A DNA stretch of 64,000 nucleotides from Angiostrongylus vasorum (taxonomy: Eukaryota; Nematoda; Chromadorea; Rhabditida; Metastrongylidae). Location of the stretch: positions 2,884,501 through 2,948,500 of the forward strand of contig JADANN010000018.1 of the NCBI GenBank assembly GCA_018806985.1, written 5' to 3'. Shown piece after piece: positions 34,701-45,080 of the stretch (position 1 is the first letter of the stretch; every line of letters begins with the position of its first letter). The notes below the pieces were generated by a model that was given only the letters and a program-made list of their open reading frames with translations, searched no databases and was not told the DNA's origin. The position numbers and the translations under genes are program-made.

Positions 34701-36594
34701 GGCGCCTCTCTCAAGGATTGATCAACGCCGAGTGCTTTATCGTTTTTATTTATCTTCTGTGCCTATGTAATAGTTGCTTCATTCTCGTTCTAATCGAGCA
34801 AAAGCTTTCGTTTCTCCTGCTTAGTGGGTTAGTGTAGCACTTATTTTATAGGTAGGACATTGGTTTTTCATGAAGTGTGCCTGAGTTTCCTGAACTCTTG
34901 CTAGAATACATAAACAAAATTTGCTTCGATACATCCAGATCGTGTAACGAATGAGATGCGGTATCGCATTTTCATGTGCAGGGCGAACAACGTTTTCCTT
35001 TATCTCTTGGTGATATATTCAGGCGTCTTTTCCAAGATGAACAACATGACCTATTCCAAGACCTGCAAGCCCTTCCGCGAAATGCTGCCCTTCGTAAACT
35101 CAATGACTTGATCAAACGAGCGCGTTTAGCGAAGGTACTAAGTGTTCCAGTTCATTATTTTTACAATCATACACTTGCTTTTCTGCCGTACTCACTTCAA
35201 ATCGCTTCAGGTTCATGCTTTCATAATTTCTGAGTTACGCAAGCAAATGCCAAGTATGATTGGAAAGGAAAAGAAGAAAAAGGAGCTTATCCAAAATCTC
35301 GATAAGATTTTCGAACAGATTCAGGTACATCGCCACACCGTTGGTCTTTAAGATATTCCTTGTTTTTCTTTTATGTAAGTTTGACTGTTTCCTTAATTTC
35401 AGCGTGAGCACAACATATCTCCAGGAGATTTTCCTGATGTAAACAAAATGCGTGAAAAGCTGCAGAACCACGATTTTACCCGATTCAATCCTCTGAAACC
35501 AAAATTGCTGGAAGTCGTTGACGGCATGCTTGCAAGTGATATCGGTGAGAAATTACTAATAACAGCAAATGATATGTTGAATTGTTGTAAAGACTTATTT
35601 TTAATTGTTGTACAATCTTTCTTTTGTCCTATCCGTTGAGTACTAAATGTCATTTCGGCTACAGAAAGTCTATAACCTTTGAAAATAAACCGCAGCTTCT
35701 TCATTAAACACTCAACGACTGTTTCTAGCCCGCCTCATGGCTCAGATTCCAAAGGAAGAAGCCCAGATGACTACTTCTGTAGTTACAAATGGCCATATTG
35801 CGGAGCAACCAACAGTGAAAGGTGGTGCTTTCAGTCAGGCACAGGAGGCCGAAACTCCATTCGGGTTTGGACGAGTAAGTATACTTTTAATCCCTTATAT
35901 TTGCTTTATTTGTGACCTTGAAGTCTCTTATCCCCTTATTTCTTATCTTTGCTACCTTTTTATTGTTTTCAATGATATCAGCTTCTTATGTTTGTCATAG
36001 AATCCAGTCATTTGTCTAGGGTGAGGGCTTCGATAAAGGTGCCGATGAGAGTGAATGGGTAGTTAGTCGTGAACGACAAGATGCAGACTCTACATTCTCC
36101 AGTCTCGGTCCCGTTAATGGCTACATTAGTGGTGGGTGAAGAAGATTCATTTTTATTGATAACTTGGATATTTGTTTTCGTTAAAGTTCGCCCGAGCAAA
36201 TTTCTCTTAGCCATCCCTTAATTTTTAAGGTCTGTTTAGGTCGTGTGGCAAAAGAGCACATGGTTAAGTCAAAGCTTCCAAACTCTGTGCTTGGGAAAAT
36301 TTGGAAATTGGCAGATGTTGACCGAGATGGACAGTTGGATGCAGACGAATTTGCCCTCGCTAATTATCTAATCAACCTTAAACTTGAAGGTTTGTGGTTG
36401 TTTTTGAAAATCGTGACTTAACCACTTCGACCCCTGTTTCTAATTAGCGTTTCGTCCCCATTTTCCTCTTTAGTAATCCCTTAGTGCTTTTGTTCATTTC
36501 AGGTCACGAACTACCTGTCGAGTTGCCTAAACATTTAATTCCGCCATCAAAACGAGATACGGAGACTGTTTACCCAAAGCTGGACGATGAATAG
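28749..36594 (+). CDS. rme-1: RME-1 / EHD-family endocytic recycling ATPase, 14 exons
   Basis: C-terminal EH-domain dynamin-like ATPase that remodels membranes of recycling endosomes. Exons: 28749-28800 (or 28796), 29277-29378, 29489-29778, 31191-31301, 32421-32554, 34068-34168, 34302-34378, 35023-35134, 35211-35324, 35403-35544, 35729-35874, 36020-36131, 36240-36389, 36503-36594. About 555 residues, the usual EHD size. Seen in order: [15 protein letters not shown] start; helical [13 protein letters not shown]-loop [17 protein letters not shown] switch; [30 protein letters not shown] domain with [20 protein letters not shown], a complete EF-hand loop; end [12 protein letters not shown]. Exons 6-14 join with canonical GT-AG sites and perfect phase. 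Exons 2-5 do not: the 2/3 junction needs a GC donor plus a missing base, exon 3 has a 66-bp in-frame insert, and exon 5 lacks an AG acceptor. The exon 1/2 junction is also uncertain (a mini-exon may be missed). Confidence 0.93.
28866..29230 (+). repeat. Repeat-D copy in rme-1 intron 1
   Basis: About 365 bp: starts 'tcccaacggtttaccgcttc', then 'gctgggaggtgttccagggt', 'ccatcaagagacctgtagcc', 'ggcaaatttcgctgtgatcc', and ends 'gtccaaagtatcaag'. Same family at eight other places in the window, in both orientations. Confidence 0.75.
29933..30015 (+). repeat. Imperfect (ATT)n/(TTA)n low-complexity tract
   Basis: Interrupted ATT/TTG trinucleotide run in rme-1 intron 3, directly before a repeat-D copy. 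Confidence 0.85.
30037..30395 (-). repeat. Repeat-D copy in rme-1 intron 3
   Basis: Reverse orientation: 'catcactggttgtgcgagcc', 'ttagccattgtttctctgga', 'caccaccacaggcagtcgac', 'aggacggtggtggatcccgg', ending 'ccaggaacacctgacag'. Confidence 0.75.
30770..31095 (+). mobile_element. SINE-C copy with tRNA-like head, in rme-1 intron 3
   Basis: Head 'gggataccgcaatggttagt' resembles an A box, and 'gctagttcgatctcgcc' about 45 bp later a B box. The body follows: 'ccacgtgggaacacctt', 'cccggctatctccagg', 'gaagacgaaatcctcaagca', 'gaaatgtccaaaaaccatta' and 'atcgaatgcaa'. The copy at 51985-52290 has the same head and body. Confidence 0.65.
32190..32335 (-). repeat. SINE-B copy in rme-1 intron 4
   Basis: Reverse orientation: 'aatgatgctgaaatatttct', 'aactccggaccgcaggtatc', 'ttaccctttccagggggcta' and 'caccacatcatgtgggt'. 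Confidence 0.6.
32815..33207 (+). repeat. Repeat-D copy, near full length, in rme-1 intron 5
   Basis: One of the best copies: 'cccaacggcttaccgcctca', 'ctgagaggtgttcctgggtg', 'gcgtttccatcaggaagcct', 'ggtaaatctccctctgatcc', 'gggaaccacaatggctta', ending 'caagtgtcaagtatcaagta'. It explains the overlapping open frames here. Confidence 0.8.
33305..33346 (+). repeat. Two tandem copies of a 19-20-mer
   Basis: The unit actaaatactttagtaggg occurs twice in direct succession in rme-1 intron 5. Confidence 0.9.
33420..33835 (-). repeat. Repeat-D copy in rme-1 intron 5
   Basis: Reverse orientation, second repeat-D in the same intron: 'gcttagccattgtggtttcc', 'catcaccacaggcagtcgcc', 'ggccagtggtggatcctggc', 'agctgtacatcgcagcccac' and 'gaggcggtaaaccgttggga'. 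With the copy at 32815 it forms an inverted pair. Confidence 0.75.
34481..34742 (+). mobile_element. SINE-A copy in rme-1 intron 7
   Basis: Sense: 'tgcgtagcgcagtggtggaa' (A box), 'cagatcgatctcggcgcccc' (B box), full body and 'caacgccgagtgctttatcg' end. Nearly complete. Confidence 0.75.
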
Positions 36595-37194
36595 GATGGT
36601 GGAGCGCTTGTCGTAACCTAATGTATTCGTCATTCGCATGGTATTTGAAGTCCATATGTCTTTGTATGAATGGAAAGCTAATTCACTTCTGTCTTCGCAT
36701 GTAGATACTTTCATAATTTGGTACTAAACAAAATGTAACTGAGGTACATTATTTTATAGTCTGCTATGGAGTCGTCTAATATAATTTCTTGTTAGTTCGA
36801 TTTGCTTCTTCACTGTCTGTTAGCCGTAGGGTCTTGTATTGCCTTTTGCCAGCTCTTTGTAGGATTACTCATTCCAGGTGTTTAGACTTCCTACATTACT
36901 TTAATGGAGAACTCTTGTCATCATCCTAAATTCCTTTTGTTATATCATGAAGTAAAAAAATGAAATGGAATTCTAGTTTTCGTAAAATTCCGTGATATTT
37001 ATGTTTTTCTTGTCGCGGTCGATTGTGATATTATCATATTTTTGTTCTATTTGTCCCAAAGATGCATCCATCATATGTTCCTCGTTTGCAATCTGTTTCC
37101 GAAAATTTCTACAGCTGAATATTTATAAGGAAATAAAGGCTTATAGGTCCGCGTAATTACTCAAAGTCAGATGAGGTGGTGGATGTTCAGTACA
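36595..37194 (+). other. 3' UTR and downstream region of rme-1
   Basis: AT-rich, without coding potential. A canonical AATAAA at 37132-37137 lies about 540 bp after the rme-1 stop and is the most likely cleavage signal. Confidence 0.5.
37132..37137 (+). terminator. Polyadenylation signal AATAAA for rme-1
   Basis: Canonical hexamer in 'aaggaaataaaggct'; first AATAAA seen downstream of the stop at 36594. Confidence 0.5.
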
Positions 37195-37575
37195 CTGTGG
37201 AATATAAGACCGTTACTTACTTGGACACTTGGATGTCCATTCTTCACTGGTTTTGGGGGCCCCAGCAAAATTTCTATTTTTTCGGAGTTTCGGTGGTTTA
37301 GCTATTGTGGTTTCCTGGAGTCCCATAGACAACCTGGCAAAAGCGTGCCCAGATCATCACTACCACAGGCGGTCGCCGCCTTTGTGGATTAGAGGGGATT
37401 TGCCACCTTGTGACTAGTTTGGCGCCAGGACGGTGGTGAGTCGTGAGGGATTGGTTTACTCTTAGCGGAGCGTCTTAATGAGAACGCCGGAGTCCTCCGC
37501 TGTACATCGCAACCCGACTCCCAGGAACACCTCCCAGTCATGATGAGGCTGTAAGCCGTTGGGATGGAGACCATT
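37195..37575 (-). repeat. Repeat-D copy
   Basis: Reverse orientation: 'cattcttcactggttttggg', 'tagctattgtggtttcctgg', 'catcactaccacaggcggtc', 'aggaacacctcccagtcatg', 'gtaagccgttggga'. Confidence 0.75.
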
Positions 37576-38110
37576 AATGAGGTGAGAAAATAGTGTGCAG
37601 TACTTCTTGAATAGAATGACCATTTCTGAGCGAACATCGTAGATACAATGGAGCTGTATGGAGAAGTAGTCGCGATGGCTGTACCTTTCTTTTCTGGCGT
37701 TGAAGTTTTTTACAACTGCGTTAATAGGAGTTCTAATTATCGGCAGCTTCGTTCAACGACTCGTCTTCCTTGGTAGGACGATTTGATGGTTGAGGTTTAA
37801 TTTCAAGCTTATTTGTTGTGGGAGTTCGCTATGTAAAATGACTAGGTGGGATGAGTGGGTCATGTGTGTATGACAAAGCACATTTGAAAACGTTACATCA
37901 TTTAGTTGATCGTACTGCTCTTGGTTTCCTGTTCAACAACCACATGGAGTTTGACCTGTGTTTCCATGGATGTATGAAGGTTGGATCTCACGAAAGTGAA
38001 TGTTGAAAGGTTGGTCGTAATTGCACGGTCTCACTAAGAACAGTACGCTTGAAGTCCAAGTAGATCTTATATTTCGAAGGTATTTCGCAGATTATAATTG
38101 TACATGGGGG
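37576..38110. other. Non-coding region
   Basis: No exon or repeat recognised. Confidence 0.4.
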
Positions 38111-38362
38111 GTGCGAAGCACAATGGTCGGAGGCGCCCTGCAATACACATAGGATCGATCCCAGCGCCCAAAGCCCGTAGGCGGTCGGCAAATTGGTACC
38201 ATACTTGTCTGGGAGAGTAGCAGCACTGGCTCGATGCATCGGTAAACCGCCGGAAGTCATTGTAAAGGTCAGATTTGCATTCACTCGTCTCCAAACGATG
38301 CTTAATGAAGTCGTATGCATGGCGCATCCCTCAGAGATTGATCAACGCCGAGAGCTTTATTT
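38111..38362 (+). mobile_element. SINE-A copy
   Basis: Sense: head 'gtgcgaagcacaatggtcgg' (mutated A box), 'ggatcgatcccagcgccc' (B box), 'ttggtaccatacttgtctgg', 'ctggctcgatgcatcggtaa', end 'cgccgagagctttatttt'. Confidence 0.75.
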
Positions 38363-38364
38363 TC

Positions 38365-38985
38365 TGTTCTTTACAATTATACCACTGAAAATACGTACCG
38401 TGTTTATTCGGTGAGAGTACCGCACTGTACAGTTTAGTAGTGCAGAGGGCTACGAATATGTGGAGTTCAGCAAGAATCTGAAAGTTGAAGCTTTTGAAGT
38501 TTTCATACCGGTTTCCATGCACAGGTCATGAATGTGAACATGCTAACCTATCATTATTAAACAAGTTTGTGTTTTTCTTCAGTTGACTGTGTTGAGTGTC
38601 TAGGAAAGCCTGAAATAATCGAGTCCTCTTTCATAAACTGGTAGATGCCTAGTGGCCTTCAAATGAATATTCTGGGTTGAGTGACGGTGGGAGGAAATTC
38701 TCCACATTCTTTTTATCCTACTTCGAGAAACGCTTCAGTATCGCTGCGGTAACCATACTTCTTCCTACAACCGATCTTTCCGTTAAAGCAAACATTTCTT
38801 TACGTGGATGGCTGCGTAAGGAACTGGGTGTGCACCAGAACTGGCAATGCGCCGGTTTGCGGTCTTCAACATATTGGCGTCGATAAGGAATTTTCTTCAC
38901 ATCTGTCGATAATTTTGGATATCTAGACTATTTAACGGTTTAAGAACTTGAGAAACTTTTGGGGAACACTCCGCCCTGTCGATTT
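38365..38985. other. Non-coding region
   Basis: Small frames of 60-69 codons on both strands without support. Confidence 0.35.
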
Positions 38986-38989
38986 AATG

Positions 38990-39165
38990 GTGTGAATAGT
39001 TGCAAAACTCCAGACCGCAGGTGTCTGCGGTGGGGGAACGAACGCATTATTACCCTTTCCGAGGGCTATCGCCTTCACCACCACACCATGTGAGTTTCGT
39101 CTTTCTATTAGCCGTGTTGTTAACCTAATAATTCACATAATACCCTGCCATTAAAAAAGAGTAGA
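38990..39165 (-). repeat. SINE-B copy
   Basis: Reverse orientation: 'gcaaaactccagaccgcagg', 'gtgggggaacgaacgcatta' (B box on the reverse strand), 'ttcaccaccacaccatgtga' and the tail 'acataataccctgcc'. Confidence 0.65.
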
Positions 39166-39624
39166 CAGTAAATATAGATTGACGACAGTGTGCTTTTTTT
39201 GGAATAGTATTCTTGCGTCAGACTTTGTCTAAATGAGGTTTTAAACACTACTTACACAAAAAAATTTCAAAATGTTGACGTAAGCACAACAATCTCAGCG
39301 ATGAATTCCGGGATTCTTTCAATTCCTGCAGGTAGGAGCTTGTTCAGCCGTCCCGATGCTTAAAAATACGGGCACCGATGAAAGGGAAGGGAAACGATCT
39401 GGAATAATATTTTGATAAATTAAGAAAAGTTGAATCTCGCTGGCAAAGATTTGTAAATCTTTGTAATTTTTTATTTCAATTAGTGAAGCTCGTTGTGAGA
39501 TGACATTTATTAATCTAAGATTAGAAGGCCAAATCATTTTCGCCCACATTTTTCTTGGGATCAGCACTAGTGATTATGAATGTATTGATGTATGGTGACT
39601 TAGCCTTGATGAATTTTCAGTGCC

Positions 39625-39930
39625 TTTCGCTGTTAAAGGATAAAAGAATAAAGCTCTCACGTTGATCAGTCCCTGACAGGTGCCTCACGCATTCGACTTC
39701 ATTAAGCATCGTTGGAGGTTATTGAGTGCATATCTGTACAATGACTCACGTGGCCTACCGATGCATCGAGCCAGTTCTGCTACACTCCCAGACAAGGCTG
39801 GTACCAATTTGCCGACCGTGTAGGGATGAAGGGCTTGGTGGGCCGTGGGCACGGGATCGTTCCCAGCTGTATTGCTTGCACAGGCCTCCGACCACTGCGC
39901 CAAACGCGCCCCCTTTTTTCGCTGTTAAAG
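39625..39930 (-). mobile_element. SINE-A copy with perfect 14-bp target-site duplication
   Basis: Element about 39651-39913, reverse orientation. tttcgctgttaaag occurs at 39625-39638 and again at 39917-39930, an exact 14-bp direct repeat bracketing the SINE. The interval between the left repeat and the body is a short gataaaagaataaa tail. A recent, well-bounded insertion, useful for defining the element ends. Confidence 0.88.
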
Positions 39931-40349
39931 TGCGCTGATTGAGTTTGAAGAAACGATGAGGAGCAGGAAAGTCAGCTGCTTTGGGAAATTTACTAGAGCA
40001 ATACTACTTTATTTACAGGCTGAATCGCTTTACACTAGCTTTTTCCCTAATATAAGGACGCATATAAGGCAACCGTGGAGAATTTTACCCCTTTTTATCT
40101 CAAATCTCATCATATCAATCATATCATATCAATCTATCTCAATCAATTTTATCTTTATCTTATCTTTTTTGTTGTTTGGATGCTTTGCGTTACGCGGAGT
40201 TCGAACTCTTACGGCGACAGCTGTGCTTTGCTGCCGACTGTTTGTTCGGTCGACAAAGACATGTTTACTATCTCTGGTCGACTACATCGGTCACAAGAAA
40301 AAACTCCGTAAACAATTGACCTTTTCCCACTGTTCCTTGGGAAATGGAT

Positions 40350-40618
40350 GCGTGTAGCGAAGTGAATAGAGGCGTCTTGTAGTACACATGGGATCAATCT
40401 TCGTGCCCCAGGTTCATTAAGCATTCCATCCTTCCGAGGTCAGGAAATTAGTACCAAACTTGTCTGAGAGGATAGTATCACTGAGTACATCGGTAGCCCA
40501 TCGTGAGTTATTCTAAAATCCAGATTTGCATTCAGTCACCTCTAACGATACTTGATGAAGTCGAATGCATGACGCATCCCTCAGGGGTTGATCGACGACG
40601 AGAGTTTATCCTTTATTT
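40350..40618 (+). repeat. SINE-A copy, decayed
   Basis: Sense: 'gatgcgtgtagcgaagtgaa', 'cacatgggatcaatcttcg', 'agtaccaaacttgtctgaga', 'gatgaagtcgaatgcatgac', end 'agagtttatcctttattt'. Confidence 0.65.
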
Positions 40619-40942
40619 ATTATCCTTGGGAAATCGTACAACATGTTACTTTGATGTTGGGAGCTAATACACAGAAGCTTAACTTGTTCAAATGTTCCCT
40701 ACCCTATTATCTACGCAAACTATCGGATATGGCCTTTTTAAACTTCTCCGTTAATGACCAGGACTGATGAAGCTGAAAGACAGGTGTAACACATAACGAC
40801 CAACACCTATTTCATGTGGCTGCTGCATGGGATTACGTCTACTTTTTGTCATTTACGAACTTAGTACACGTCACATTCACGGACTTCTGTTAGCAGACAA
40901 TGTACGATGTTGATTCTTTGATAAAGGATGAGCAAGTGTTAT

Positions 40943-41200
40943 CTTTGATCGATTCCTTAAGTATGCGTCATGCGTTTGACTCAGTTTGGCATCGTAGAGG
41001 TGATTGAATGCATGTTCCGGCGCTATAAAGTGGCTTTCATGGGTAGGTATCAAGTCGTCGGTTTTATCCTCCTAGACAGGTCACCTAGTGTTCTGATGAT
41101 AATCGAGAGGTAGAGGCTTTGGCTTGACCGGGTTGTGGGATCGAACAAACGATCAGGATTGTGTTGTAAACAGCACCTATCATTATGCCGCACACGCCCA
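40943..41200 (-). repeat. SINE-A copy, decayed
   Basis: Reverse orientation: 'ctttgatcgattccttaagt', 'gaggtgattgaatgcatg', 'ggcttgaccgggttgtggga', end 'atgccgcacacgccc'. Strongly diverged. Confidence 0.5.
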
Positions 41201-41439
41201 TCTTTAATTTTTTTTCTATTTTACATGATCCGTGGTCACACTTTGTGCGTTTGCAGCATTTTTGTCATCCATCCATCATTTTCCTCACATCCATCATTCA
41301 CGAAGGTCTTCGAGTTCATGCGTCTGTTCTGCTGCCGTAGATAATTTTTGCTCGTCTTTATGCATACCGTTGAATGTTGGCGGAGTCGCTTCCTGTAGTC
41401 CTAAGATGGTAGTTCTAGGGAGTTCTTAGGTCTTATTGG

Positions 41440-41595
41440 TCGTAAGGAGCTTCCCAGACAAGTGTGACTTTCCCGATCCAACTTTCCGATCCTAGAGGGA
41501 TGAGAAGCTTGGTGGACTGGGAGCGTGGATGATTTAGGGCCTTGAACATATTATAGGGCATCATTACGACTGCTCAACCAGCGCTCACTTTTTGG
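41440..41595 (-). repeat. SINE-A 5' half, decayed
   Basis: 'gcttcccagacaagtgtgac', 'cctagagggatgagaagctt', 'ggtggactgggagcgtgga' match the head-proximal half of SINE-A in reverse. Confidence 0.4.
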
Positions 41596-41699
41596 ATAAT
41601 AGACTATGATTTTCCAATTAGTAAAGGATTTGAGGAGATGATGAGGTTGTGCTCAATTTATGCATTTTACAGCACAACTTGTTTTGCTGGTCAAGAATT

Positions 41700-41930
41700 G
41701 AATTTTATGCTTGGAATAATAGTAGATGAAGATGAGCATCGATCGACTTTTCATCGAACATGACAATGAAGAAGATGGGGATGAGAAAGACAATGTGGAA
41801 CCTTCTATGCTTCGCCGAGAGCTCTGAAGGGAGTGATTTTGATGATGAGTACAGTAATGGTGATGATGATAACGGTGAAGTGAGCGGTGAGTCTAGCATT
41901 GTCGTCCTCTGGATCATCGATGACGATAGT
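41700..41930 (+). pseudogene. Acidic coding-like stretch in two frames
   Basis: One frame reads MKMSIDRLFIEHDNEEDGDE and continues to MLRREL-stop. The neighbouring frame then takes over at once with SSEGSDFDDEYSNGDDDNGE. Both are Asp/Glu/Ser-rich, as if one acidic exon had suffered a one-base shift near 41821. No intron of realistic size fits. Possible pseudogene or exon with a sequence error; acidic low-complexity DNA by chance is also possible. Confidence 0.25.
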
Positions 41931-41999
41931 CTGGTAAGAATTGCTAATTTTTGCTTTAGTGGACAAAACTGGCGTATTTCTATGAATTATTGAACACTT

Positions 42000-42375
42000 G
42001 AACACTTGAACGGCCCGTCCTCACTATTTGTGCGGGCCCCGGCATAATCACCATTTATCGTAGATTTGCTGGTTAAGCTATTGTGGTTTCCTGGAATCCC
42101 GATGTCATCCTGGCCAAAGTCTGCCCCAGGTCTCCACCACCACGGGCAGTCGCAGCCCTTGTGGATCAGAGGAGAGATTTGCCACCATGCGACTTTGATA
42201 CCAGGACGGTGGCGGATCCTGGTATTGGTTTACTCTTAGCTAAGCTTCCTGATGGAAACGCCGGTGTCCTTGTCAGCTTGGCAGACCTTGCTGGAGGGAC
42301 GAATCCTCCCACTGAACATCGCAGTCCGACACCGAGGAACACCTCCCATCCACGATGGACGAGATGAAAAAAAAT
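42000..42375 (-). repeat. Repeat-D copy
   Basis: Reverse orientation, near complete: 'gtcctcactatttgtgcggg', 'agctattgtggtttcctgga', 'ccaccaccacgggcagtcgc', 'aggacggtggcggatcctgg', 'gaacacctcccatccacgat'. Its far end carries a degraded gacgagatgaaa. It explains the 94-codon frame here. Confidence 0.8.
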
Positions 42376-42864
42376 TCATCTGTCACCCCTTTAATATGGT
42401 AATTGTTAGACCTCCATAGGTGAGGGATTGTTGAAGTACTAATTTTGCTTCTCCATTCCACCCTATTGCACTCAGTCTTGTTATAAGAAGTAGACTGGGA
42501 AATCAGTTGGATAATCTCCGTCTTGCCAATAACACATTAGATGATCGACAAGCAGATTATAAGACGATGAAACCACCTAACGAATTTGCCAATGGTAACC
42601 GCAGTAGAGTGTGTGGACATGGAAAGTGGACGTGTATCGGCGAATTCCGCATACCGTAAGAGTTAGGTTAGCCTTTCACGGAATGTCCTGGATAAGAGGT
42701 CCCAAGTTATTCAAGCTTATGCTAAAGAGCAGGTAGCTCAGTAGCAGCGATCCCATTCATTACAGGGACTGCTTAACCTACTCAGGGGTTGCTGGAACCC
42801 GTACCGAGCCGTGAAGCCCCTCAGAGCTCCGAAGTCGACAAATTAGTACCAGACTGGTCTGGAA

Positions 42865-43060
42865 CAAGCTCACTTCGTTTTTTCACATGGAAACACTCTA
42901 CCAGGACTATGTCAAGACTCCAGGGAGAATCGACTCGACTAGCTTTCAAGATATCCATGAAGAACGCGGTAATCCTCAAGCAGCAGGCGAAGCCACACAC
43001 AAAGTTCGAAGACCCTTCTGGATGGTGGCTGCGAGGAAATTAATCGAATGCAAGATGTAC
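42865..43060 (+). repeat. SINE-C body fragment
   Basis: 'gtcaagactccagggagaat', 'cgactcgactagctttcaag', 'cctcaagcagcaggcgaagc', 'ggaaattaatcgaatgcaag'. No tRNA-like head. Confidence 0.55.
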
Positions 43061-43139
43061 TATGGTTCTTACAGTATGATACATTTGATTTCGGATAATA
43101 TATTACTTACTTAAATAGATGATAATAATAAACATAGTC

Positions 43140-43500
43140 TTAACCTTTTTATTTACTGCCTATTCTTTTTAATGGCAGGGTATATTGCGAAATATAACTT
43201 CTATAATTCTGAGATATTTGTAAGACTCCCGGACCTCAGGAATAAAAAGGTTAAGATTGTGATTATAACTACAGCCTCAGCTTAACTGGGGTTCAATGCC
43301 GATGTGGGCTCCCCAGATCAATCCCCTTGACTGGTGATTGCTGATGGCACTGATCGACAGAACTAGCTGAGAGACAGGCAAAACGAAGGACCCGCATGGT
43401 GTGGTGGTGAACGCCTTACTCCCCGGAAAGGATAATAGCGGGTTCGTTCCCCACCGCAAACACCTGAGGTCCGGAGTTTTGCAAATATCTCAGCATCATA
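43140..43500 (+). repeat. SINE-B copies (a reverse 3' end followed by a sense copy)
   Basis: 43150-43240 is a minus-oriented end ('ggcagggtatattgcgaaat', 'agactcccggacctcagg'). 43250-43500 is a sense copy with 'cagcctcagcttaactgggg', 'ctgagagacaggcaaaacga', A-box region 'gcatggtgtggtggtgaacg', B box GCGGGTTCGTTCCCC at about 43438, and 'ccggagttttgcaaatatct'. The B box is a near-perfect RNA polymerase III element. Confidence 0.75.
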
Positions 43501-43881
43501 GAAATAATAAATATAGTAACAAATAACAAACAACGATAACAAGTAACATGTTCAAGAGCTGACGACATTCACGGAATTCTGGTGTATATGGAAGTGACTG
43601 ACTCAACCTTCTGTAGTAAAGGTTATGTACGATTTGTTGTCTTGACAAGTGACGTCGGAACTGCACTGCATGCAGTAGACGACGCATGGGGAAGGGAGGG
43701 AGAGAAAAAGTGGACGACGTGCATTGATTTCATTTTCAGTGGTTTGTTTTGCTATGCAGAGCTTGCTGGTTTAAATCAGTTTATGTTGAAGAGAACTACC
43801 AATCTTACATACGCTAGGAAGGAAAGGAAAAGATCTACCAAGCGGGCCGTATGTAGGCAAATGTAACTTGCAAGACATGCA

Positions 43882-43883
<2 letters not shown>

Positions 43884-43943
<60 letters not shown>
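43884..43943. repeat. (TA)n microsatellite
   Basis: About 30 uninterrupted TA units. Confidence 0.97.
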
Positions 43944-43945
<2 letters not shown>

Positions 43946-44132
43946 GTAAATTATAGGATTAGTGTTTCCGAACACAACGTTTAAATTATCAATAAAAAGC
44001 TTGGTAATAAGTTGATAATTGTTTTTTAAAGACACTGTAGTGGTGCCTACTGTTGAATGAACGCTGTGAACATCGAGCTACTATCAAGAAGTCTCACACA
44101 TGAGGTGGTTACTACTATATCTGTCTTACGAT

Positions 44133-45080
44133 AGCTGACATTTCGGTAGATTTCGCCTTCTTCAGAACCTTCAGAGAAGGTCAAGTCGATGTGCAATCTA
44201 GTTAGCCACATGCTTCCGTAACCCTAGAAGAGAAACCCGGAACCTAAATTTCAATCGTATTAGTAGCAGTTTCTCCAGACACTCATCGTTTTCTGTGTCT
44301 TGCAGTTATTGATGGAGAACAACCGCACAGAGTTCACATGGGTGAGTAATGGTTTCTCTCAGGTTAAAGGATCAGTGGAAGACATTGTGTGAGGTCACGC
44401 GTGATAGCAAGCCATTCCTCTTTGTGGTTCACCTTTGAATGATTTCAAACGAAATAATCGCAGCTACAAGGCGATGCTTTAAAAGAGTCGGTCTGGAGAA
44501 GTCGATAGCAGTGATTGGTAGCGCCGAAAGTTTATGATGTCAACTAGGTCGTAACCGCATGTACGACCATCTATGTACGAATGAAAATTGCATAGTTTGT
44601 CCTAACGGTGGCGAAGGTGATTGCATGAGTTCGGGTACGATGTGTCCAATCTATGGGGACAAATAAGTACATTGGCGAAATGGCTGCACCACTCCACGTC
44701 CAAACAAAGGAGCATCTACATGAGAACTTTGAAGTAAAACAAAAACGCTCCACTAGGCGCGCATAGGTCAAAAAAGGCAACAGAGAAAATTTTGAAGTAA
44801 AACTCTCTATCTTCGCACTGGAATCTCGAGCATCGTGGCACTGAACTCTCGAACCATTTTGGATAAATTCCAAAAATCTGATAATGTACTTCAAGGAGTG
44901 CTTTGTGAACCATCATAACTTCGCGTCCTACTTCAGAGCTTATTTCTTCGCTTGAGCCAGGTACTTTCCCTCACGAATCTGAAATTCTGTGCATCTGGTC
45001 TTCCTTGACCGAGAGGATTGCATGTCAGTCTGACTCTTCCAGGGCTGTAAAGAAAGCGAAGCCGCTGATACGTCAGCTAT
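44133..45080 (+). mobile_element. Penelope-like element fragments, head-to-head ends
   Basis: At 44133-44167 a minus-oriented end motif (reverse complement TTCTGAAGAAGGCGAAATC...GAAATGTCAGCTAT). At 44560-44900 a plus-oriented, stop-broken GIY-YIG endonuclease: MGTNKYIGEMAAPLHVQTKE, then HLHENFEVK and, further on, EPFWINSKN. At 45042-45080 a plus-oriented end motif (GGCTGTAAAGAAAGCG, ACGTCAGCTAT). Dead copy. The order resembles the better unit at 47311-49784. Confidence 0.65.

Noticed and set aside
43884..43943. Perfect (TA)n as a cruciform or origin
   Set aside because: An ordinary microsatellite of this length needs no further function.
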